From Phoronis australis (taxonomy: Eukaryota > Phoronida > Phoronidae): DNA of 55,268 nt. Positions within the stretch are counted from its first letter, which is position 1, and every line of letters starts with the position of its first letter. The translations under genes were made by a program, and so were the position numbers. Location of the stretch: the NCBI GenBank assembly GCA_002633005.1, contig NMRA01000011.1, positions 1,193,513 to 1,248,780 on the forward strand. Reading direction: 5' to 3'. Below the pieces are notes generated by a model that made no database searches, had not been told where the DNA came from, and worked only from the letters and a program-made list of their open reading frames with translations. Shown here piece by piece: positions 47,515 through 55,268 of this stretch.

Positions 47515-47749
47515 TGCGATTTACAGACGCTCTTATTTATGGTATTGTGATATTAACAACTATTTGTGAATCTTGCAAATGTGAAGTTATGTCGTTACAA
47601 ATGTGACGTTTGAACAGTGTTACGGTTTTATCCAAGACTAGGCACTTCACACGGACCTTTGATAATTGAAGAAGTTTAGTCTGATAATCAGCTCTTAATT
47701 TGGTTGGCGGAACTCTTTGAAACTGTCGACTTCCAAGTTTAACGGCAGC

Positions 47750-50447
47750 TGCACTGGGGTGGTATTGTGCAGTATATTATTCAGTTCTGGCTATTTTAAG
47801 TTTTTTGTTCCTATATAGTTGGTGAAGAGGTTCAAGAAGATCACAAAGACCCTTATCTTATAGTTTAGTAAGAGTGGTCAATATTCAAAATAACAAAGTA
47901 TTGTAAATATATTCACTTATTTTAATGCATTATTTTTTAGTTTTGTTACGAATTGAAATTCAGCAACAGCACGGTTACTGTCGATGTTACTTTTGTCTGT
48001 AAACATAAGAAATGCAAAATTACCAAGCTACTGAAGGAAAGCTCCTCTTTTTAACTGATGAATAGATTGAGAGCAGAAAACACATATCAGCACGGGGGCC
48101 TTTGTTTGACAAGGGTGCCATGGGATTACGTGACTGCAGATGTTTCTGTGGGTAGGACCTCTGCCTCACATGCGCAACCTGTTGTATTAGGATTACCGTA
48201 TATGATAAAACACAACCATAGTTAATGCTGATGTTCTTCACTTACTTTGCACAAAAACAATCAATGTCAAAATTTTCATTTTTCTATTGGTCAGTGGTTG
48301 ATTACCTTGCCGCATAGGATCAAAATTTTACCAAATGTTGATTTGTGGCATAAAGACACTACTACAAAGTAATCTAATAAGAGACCAAATATTTCTCAAT
48401 CTTTATATTTTCGCTAAATTTGACCAAATGAAATTTCACCAGTCCAAAGATAGTGAGTGCCAAATAAGTGAAGAATTTCTATTATGCTGTTCATATTATA
48501 AAGTTGGTCATTATTGCTGTAGTTGCGACAAAATTTGATACACCTGAAATGTGACCAAAAAAAATTTAAATTGTTGCCAACACGTTTTGAAAAACTGCAG
48601 AGATGCAATTATGAAGGTGAAACTACATGACATGCCAACATATTATGTAAACAACATGTTCTGTGCATTTGTCAAAACAAGTACCTGTTTGTTCAACCAT
48701 TTTTGAGGTGGGAAAATATAAGTGACTAAATGGTGCAGATAAATAAGACAGCCCTGCAGGCTGTTGTTATTTCTGGTGAAGATTCATGTGTGAATATGTT
48801 ACTTATGCAGTTTGGCAGCATTTCATGAAATGTCTCTTGGTCAGACTCATCTATTCTTGCTTTGGACAACTGGATATACCAGGGCTCGCCGCCAACTAAC
48901 TTTACTCAGTCCTTTATATTACTGGAGAATTATGAAATTAGACGGAGCAATTTCTCATGTGTTGGAGAACACCACATCGTATTGAATCAGAAGTACTTGA
49001 AATCCTTAGTAATTCTCATTTTTCGAGAAGTGCTCAAGAAAACACGACCAGCAATTATTCCTGAGTAAAATCTCGAGCACACTTGGGTAAATTACTCGAA
49101 AATTCCAAGACTGCTACATAGCGTACTTGAAAAAGTACTCAATATGAAGTACAATTTATTTGAAGCCTTAAGTTTACAATTTGATAGCATATTTACACTG
49201 CGAGTATATTAATTAAAATTGAAATAAGAATGAATAAATAAAATTTAATTTACCGAGTACATACGCTGCTCTTTTTACTAAAAAATATGCACACAATAAA
49301 TGTCCCTTTCACATCTTCACTGGAAAACTTCAAATTTGTAGACTGGCCTTTAGAGGGCGCTAGGTTTCAAAATGCACTTAATTTTATTTTTCTTGTTGAT
49401 CACACCAGGGAAGGGAGGTTGTCATAACTGAATAAACTCTTTAGCAAGAACAGTTTGAAGAAAGAATCTCTAAATGTAAGGATCTGAGTAAAGTTTGGTG
49501 GTAATGAGTCCAGCAGATGGAGCTAGTGTAAAAGTAATGAATAGACTATACTGACATGTATTTAACAAATTCTGAGTGAGAGTATATGAGACAAATATGT
49601 ACATATCAGTAATGCTGAACACTACCTTCTTACAGTGTGTAGGTCTGTAAGAGGCAGTTCTGTAGTATGGTGATGCTTTCACTTTTAGTAAATCTATGGA
49701 CACCAAGGGGGAAGAGACCTACCTGGCTACCCCCACTAACTTGATGTGGGCACAGTTCAGATGGTCAGATGTGGAAAGCTGTGTTGCCAATCAAAATATG
49801 AATTATTACAACTGTGAAATTTCAGAAAAATAGTGCATCCAACTCTAACTAGTGAATAAAGTAATAAAATCCACTATTATCAATTATTATCATGGTCAAC
49901 AAAGCCACCATACTGCACTAAGTACACAAGGCAAAATATCTGTAAATATTAGATGTATAAAGAATAGAAATCAACATCACTTCAGTTCTTTGTAAACCTG
50001 AGACTTGTTGATCACTAGATTTAAATGCAGGTACTTGCTAGAGTATTTGTATACCTTTTTGTTGGTATGAAATTTGTTGATAACATTTCCTAATATGTCT
50101 GTATAGAAAATGACTTTTGTATTTATAATATTTCATAGTTATTGTAACGTTTCATATGACTAATATTAATTTATAATATTCTCTATAGAGTTCATTCTGT
50201 TGTGAATATAGAAGACAGGTGTAAATGAGAATCCTTTTGTTTTACTATTCACAAGGACGAGTTCAAGTACATGACAGTGCAAGTTTTACACTCGCTGAAA
50301 TTAAGTCACAAATGATAACTTATTGTTAGAAATACTATATATGTTTTGGCTCATTTTGAATTTAGGATTCAAATATATCATAAAACATGTTTTCAAAAGA
50401 AAATAACCCATGGCACTGTGCAGAATCAGATACAGCATCAAGTTGCG
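47750..50447. other. 3' flank of netrin; no gene recognised
   Basis: AT-rich sequence, low in CpG. Part may be netrin 3' UTR. AATAAA motifs occur near 49232 and 49292. No other coding feature is supported. Confidence 0.35.
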
Positions 50448-50619
50448 GATATCTCCAACCTTACTCATAAAAATTGTCAATTTTTACAATTTTTCATGTT
50501 TGTCTAGCAAAATACCTTATCTTCGTTGTTGGGGATATCTCGAACCTTACTCACAAAAATTGTCTATTTTTACAATATTTCATGTTTGTCTAGCAAAATA
50601 CCTCATCTTCATTCTCGGG
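50448..50619. repeat. 86-bp tandem duplication
   Basis: Two units starting gatatctccaaccttactca (50448) and gatatctcgaaccttactca (50534), each continuing through catgtttgtctagcaaaata. Few differences between units, so the duplication is fairly recent. Confidence 0.9.
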
Positions 50620-52125
50620 GAACTTCAAATACAAAATTTATAGAGTGTAGCGAGAAAAAAGATTTAGCAGAACAACCTTGGAACCACGCAACCTGCGTGG
50701 ATGTTTGTTTACTACTTATCCGGGGTCAAAGGTTACAGGGCTGTCACTCAAATCGAATGTCCCGCCAGGTACAGAGCAGCTTCGTACCCTCAGTCCTTTC
50801 ATTCACCGAGTCGCCATATCATTGAGTCAACAAGGTGTGCAATCATGTTATAGAACAGTACCAGGGAAAATGAAGACAAAACTGATTCTGAGGGAGTTGT
50901 GCGTCTACATGCGTATGACCTCTGTGACTGTGGTCACGAACACAGCAAATTGTAAAAAGAGATAAATCCTCACCCAAATTCCTTAATTAGATAAGTGAAT
51001 TGACATTTCGCTGTTTCGATCTCATGCTAACGACGTGCTTCAATCACCGACTAGATTTTTTATGTCAATTTCTTACTTGGTTTCATATCAGTCTCCCGGC
51101 GCATGGTGTGTACTTTTAAATAGGTCACACCTCTTGGCTGGGGACAGTAAAGATTTGATGCTTTAGCGATAATTAAATTAATTACACACTGCAAATTCAG
51201 TTGACATTGCGAGTGAATGTTGACAAAGTTAGCGTGGTTGTGGCATGTATAAGTTATATTGACCAAAAACAAGTTTTCACCGAATAATTAACCAAAGACA
51301 TTGAGATTTTTACTCACCCCAGTTTAATTGGCTTTTTCGCAGCTTCGGCAAATCGACTTAAACAGCTCAGTGGATTTCGCTGAAACTTTTCAAACTTAAT
51401 ATTTATTCATCAATCTAAAAACACTTGTTAGAATTTTTTATATAAAGACCCAGTTTTTGCGTAATGTAATAAAAGACGAATACAACTTCTATTTTTTACA
51501 AAAATACCTTAAGTTTTGCGAGTTGATTTGTCATAAAAACCAAACGAAAAGACTAATCAAAAATAGCTAACAGCATTTTTGAGGTAACTGGTTTTCATTT
51601 TAAAAAGGTTTCATTAATCAAAATCGACCGAGGGGTTATTTTGCTATGAAATTTTGACTTAAAAAAGTATTAATGTAATAATAATAATGGTACATAAATA
51701 TAAAACATATTTTTATATTCCCTGATCATTTTTCTTTCCGAAAATATATACTTTTACTAGTTGACAAAACTTAAGTTTTGTTGATATACGAGTCAGACTG
51801 GAGGCCATTAAATAATAGCCTTCCATCACACACAAATTCTAGGTCCAGGGGCAGAATTAACTAAATCACCATGTATTCATATCATCTATATACATGTATA
51901 TCACTAATTTCAAACAAAAATAATTGTAAAAATTGTCTTTTTCATTTTTCAGTGTCTCCTAACATTCTTCTGAATGACCATAATATTTCAACGTACTGTC
52001 TCATGATAGCACTAATTAGATATCATGTCAAATACTTTTATAAATAATGAGAAAAGCAAGTTTTATTGTTTACCATGTCGCTCTAAATGGCCAAGACTTT
52101 ACAGCAGAGAGTAAATCGCTTCTTC
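50620..52125. other. Intergenic with a CpG-retaining patch; no gene recognised
   Basis: 50.65-51.25 kb holds many more CpG dinucleotides than its surroundings. The rest is AT-rich. No supported gene. Confidence 0.35.
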
Positions 52126-52368
52126 TCAGTTTGCCAAATAGTCTTTACACAGCATAGGACGACCATGTTCAGCAACAACAACAGGTTGTACAGGTGGACA
52201 GTCGGAAAAATCTCCATGATGTAAACACCATAACGTTACATGTACAAATTTCTGCAAGTTCTTCAAATAAGTACACAAATTTTGATCTACATACACCTGT
52301 TTTGTTTCCACCAGCTCAGAAGCTTTGGATATCAAAGGTGGGACAATTTCCACTTTCAGTGCTACCAC
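52126..52368 (-). CDS. Weak candidate terminal exon of an unidentified minus-strand gene
   Basis: On the minus strand an open frame ends with ...GRPMLCKDYLAN and a TGA at 52126-52128. An AATAAA on the same strand lies about 55-60 nt beyond the stop (tttatt near 52062-52067 on the plus strand). The peptide (with FVHVTLWCLHHGDFSDCPP) looks less biased than random AT-rich translation. I do not recognise a family, the 5' boundary and acceptor are unclear, and the frame's nominal start is a GTG, so if real it is an internal or last exon. It could be chance. Confidence 0.2.
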   Translation of the reverse strand: MVALKVEIVPPLISKASELVETKQVYVDQNLCTYLKNLQKFVHVTLWCLHHGDFSDCPPVQPVVVAEHGRPMLCKDYLAN

Positions 52369-55268
52369 TTGATCGTCTATCTCGCAAGCATAGTTTTGCT
52401 TCTCACGTTTGAACCTCGAAGCACTAAACCAACTTTTGAAACTTGAAGCAAAACCAAGATGTTAAAAGCTTTTCACCAGTTTAAAACAAATAGATACAGA
52501 CATTGTTGTGTTTCTTGTTCCAAAGTCAACAAACAAAATTGGTAAAACTGGGGGAAGAATTCCCTTTGGCTGGTTTGAAATTTGAACCATGGCCTTATAA
52601 AAAGATCCCCTTTTGGCAAGAAAATGTTTTGGCAATGCGTGATCCCTGAACAAAGGTCAAGGGTAAACATAATTTACAATCAGGATGGCTGAAATTTTAT
52701 TCAATTACATTTCAAATATAACATTAATGTCAAGTTTAATTACATGGAATAACAATTAAAACTTTTATACACAAGACATGTAAATAAAAACAAAGCAGAG
52801 GATAGCTTCAATAATTATGCTTTTGATCCCAGGCTTCTATGTTTTAAATTATACTGAACAGGAGTTAAACACCACAGGACTCAGTAATTTGCCACAGCAA
52901 ACAAAGGCCTCGCAAGAGGAAACTGAAATGATATCAAACATGAATATAATTATTATAATCAGATATTACTTTTGTTACAAAATTACGGTTTTCTGAAGAC
53001 AAACTACAGAGACCAGACTAAAATTTGCCAAACAAAATTAACACATTACAGTAAAATCAAAATTAAAACAACACATTCATTTAAATGATGCTAAATTGCA
53101 CAATTTCTTAAAACGAATTTCTTGTTGGTGAAATGATAGCTATTTTACAAATATGCAAATTGCCTGAATGCCAAAAACACAAATATTGAGAGCAAAACAA
53201 TGTCTTGTTTATTACCAAAAGCAGTTAATAGTTGATCTGCGACATTTTATTTATGTTCCGTTCACAAGAGATCAGGACTTTGTGATAGTTAAACCAAAGT
53301 TATGTTGTCTACAACTGACTACAGTTTACAGGCAAACTTCCAAATTCCTCGAGTGGCACCAGGGTGTTAACAAATTTCAATTAAAAGAACATACGCCACT
53401 CACTAATGTAGGCTCAATGACTAAACAATGGCAAAGCCAAAGCATAGAATTGTTAATTAATGAGCTGAAGATAGCATAACATGCAACAGGAAAGACTGCA
53501 CAGAGCCAGGGAAATGGTTAAAACAGAAGTGTCTACACAAAGTGATTACTAACTACTGCTCTATCACAAAGTAAGTTTAAAAATCTATAAAAAGAATACT
53601 CAGTTCCAAAGGTGTTTTATGTTTCATTGAAAAATAATGCTTCTAATTGGTTTCCTTTGGCTGGAGCAGCATCAATTTACACTCATTCATCAAGGAAAGC
53701 CTAGTACGAGATACAGTAAAATATCTCCTGCTTAGGACACAGCATGGCAGAGAAATGGATATTTTTCTCTCGTTTTTTAAAAATCTGTATCACCGAAATA
53801 ATGCTTTCCTATGTTCCATAGCTATCAACGGACAATATTTTATAAAATTGGGCCTCTTCATAACATTGTTAGAAGCTGTAGAAAAATGGGCAATCTTTGA
53901 CCTTTATATTGAATGAAATTGGTGGAATTTAATTACAGTAGAAATTCTCTTAAGTTTTTTCGTCATATTTTCATAAACACCAAATGCCAGCTTTTATCTA
54001 TTCCGAATTCCTTATGACAAATTTCTCAAATGCACCAATTTGAATAAAAACAAACAATTTGAGGATAACAAGGATACTCCAAGTTATCAAGGATAACTGA
54101 TGACCATTCCATGCCAAGAATTGTATGATGGCGCTTGGTTTACATCAAAATCCAACTGCTGCCTAGTGGTTTGGTAATTGGCCTAATTATGTTGCACACC
54201 CAGTAAAATTAATGAAGAACTTACTATTGCAACATGATTAAACAAACACTTTAGGCTGTAAAAGTTACATTTCTTGTCCAATTTTCAAAATTCAAAAACC
54301 TAATTACGTGTGTTTTTACAAACTATTCGAATACGCTATTTACAAACTTTCAAAACGAAAATTTAAAAATACTATTGTTGCCCCGGGTGTTTATGATGGG
54401 TCTCAATATCTAGAGAAGGATAACATCAGCAGCCTGAAGTGATTTAATTAACCACAACAGCATGGTGTCTTTGATCTAAACTGGCAGATTCTGAAGTACG
54501 CAAACCAGCCGAGTTGCCCAATCCACCAGTTAGGGTGTCAACGAAAGATACTTTTCACACAATAAACATTTCAAAAGCACCAACCTGGGTCACCTTGACT
54601 GATTCAAATGTGAAACTGAACCATTTCAATAATACCTTTGAATTTATTGGGAAATACTTGCTTAGTGGAGAGAAGTTAATTACAACAATGAGAATTCCAA
54701 AAGCCAGTGAAATTGCCATCGTCATTTGGTTGAAAGGATGTATTGTTGAATCAGCTCTACGACAGAGAAGGCATCACAAAAAATCCCCAGCGACATATCT
54801 AATACCCTCGGAAGGTGTTTCCACCATATTCAGTTATTTCCAGCAAACCCCGTTACCAGCCTGTTGACAGGTAACACAGCCAAAGCACTTCATCCCAACT
54901 CAATAGGCATTAAGACAATTGAAGGAGACTAAACAGCAGGATTGTAAGTTTGAAATGTTTTACCACACTGTGATTAGTTGATGTAGACAGTTTATAAATT
55001 ATCCTGTTGGGAAAACTTACACCACAACACAGAAGAGCACGCCTGTTAAACAGACATCACAACCATTTAATTTTGAGTGAGGTCTCTGCGGAAATGTTCA
55101 ACTGTGGCAAGGCTGACAAAAAAGCGTCTAAATAGAGTAAATCGAATTTTTACGATACAGCAATCAGCAAGACTGTCAAGTACTAATTAAAGAAGTTCTG
55201 ATAACATGTAGAGTTTATTAAAAATGAATAAAGTTCAAATAGCACACTTTTGGGGCAAAACATTGAAG
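52369..55268. other. Right flank; no gene recognised
   Basis: AT-rich, CpG-poor DNA. An open frame of 117 codons at 54514-54867 (+) shows no domain. A dispersed repeat copy lies at 53715-53930. Nothing else is supported. Confidence 0.35.
53715..53930. repeat. Dispersed AT-rich repeat family, right-flank copy
   Basis: Contains ttaggacacagcatggcaga and later ttgaatgaaattggtggaat, matching the family copies in introns 2 and 3. Confidence 0.5.

Larger units (their letters stand above)
46687..47749. repeat. 531-bp direct duplication flanking a single N (haplotype join)
   Basis: Copy 1 is 46687-47217 and copy 2 is 47219-47749; both are 531 bp and separated by one N. The only differences I find are three synonymous changes in the coding part. 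Equal length, near identity, and a break exactly at an N are the marks of two overlapping contigs, one per haplotype, that were abutted instead of merged. Confidence 0.88.

Noticed and set aside
54514-54867. 117-codon open frame in the right flank
   Set aside because: No recognisable domain, no ATG-based support from context, and AT-rich composition like its surroundings.

Overview
This window is eukaryotic DNA, most likely from a marine invertebrate animal. It has long AT-rich introns, GT-AG splice sites, many small transposon-like repeats, and one intron-rich gene that encodes a secreted netrin axon-guidance protein. The protein is close to vertebrate netrin-1, which fits an invertebrate deuterostome (hemichordate, echinoderm or cephalochordate) or a slowly evolving lophotrochozoan; the sequence alone does not settle which. 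Two places where near-identical blocks sit either side of a single N look like the two haplotypes of a heterozygous diploid laid end to end by the assembler.

Layout. 1-15.9 kb is 5' flanking DNA with no gene I can support. It holds a decayed PIF/Harbinger-like element (3272-4753) with smaller elements nested in it, hAT-like MITEs, an inverted pair of another MITE, a haplotype duplication (11636-12243), a tRNA-like sequence and a 78-nt hairpin. 15995-46982 is the netrin gene on the + strand: exon 1 (signal peptide, laminin N-terminal domain, first LE domain), a 13.3-kb intron, two tandem versions of the second LE exon (2A 30373-30561 and 2B 30610-30798) separated by only 48 bp, an 11.6-kb intron, exon 3 (third LE domain), two short linker/NTR exons, and the last exon with the rest of the NTR domain and the stop. 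With one version of exon 2 the product is 609 residues. Every intron is phase 1, so each internal exon can be skipped or swapped without a frameshift. 47-55 kb is 3' flank with an assembly duplicate of the last exon, repeats, and a weak candidate terminal exon on the minus strand at 52126-52368.

The main discovery candidate is the pair of tandem LE2 exons. They have identical length (189 bp) and phase, encode the same LE domain with 47 of 63 residues identical, and are separated by an intron that looks too short to splice easily. This is the architecture of mutually exclusive exons. The differences fall partly on the basic residues that form a receptor-contact patch in vertebrate netrin-1, so splicing could switch receptor preference. 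A possible 45-bp in-frame cassette exon in intron 3 and a sharp change in CpG density inside intron 1 (about 26.5 kb) are further observations.
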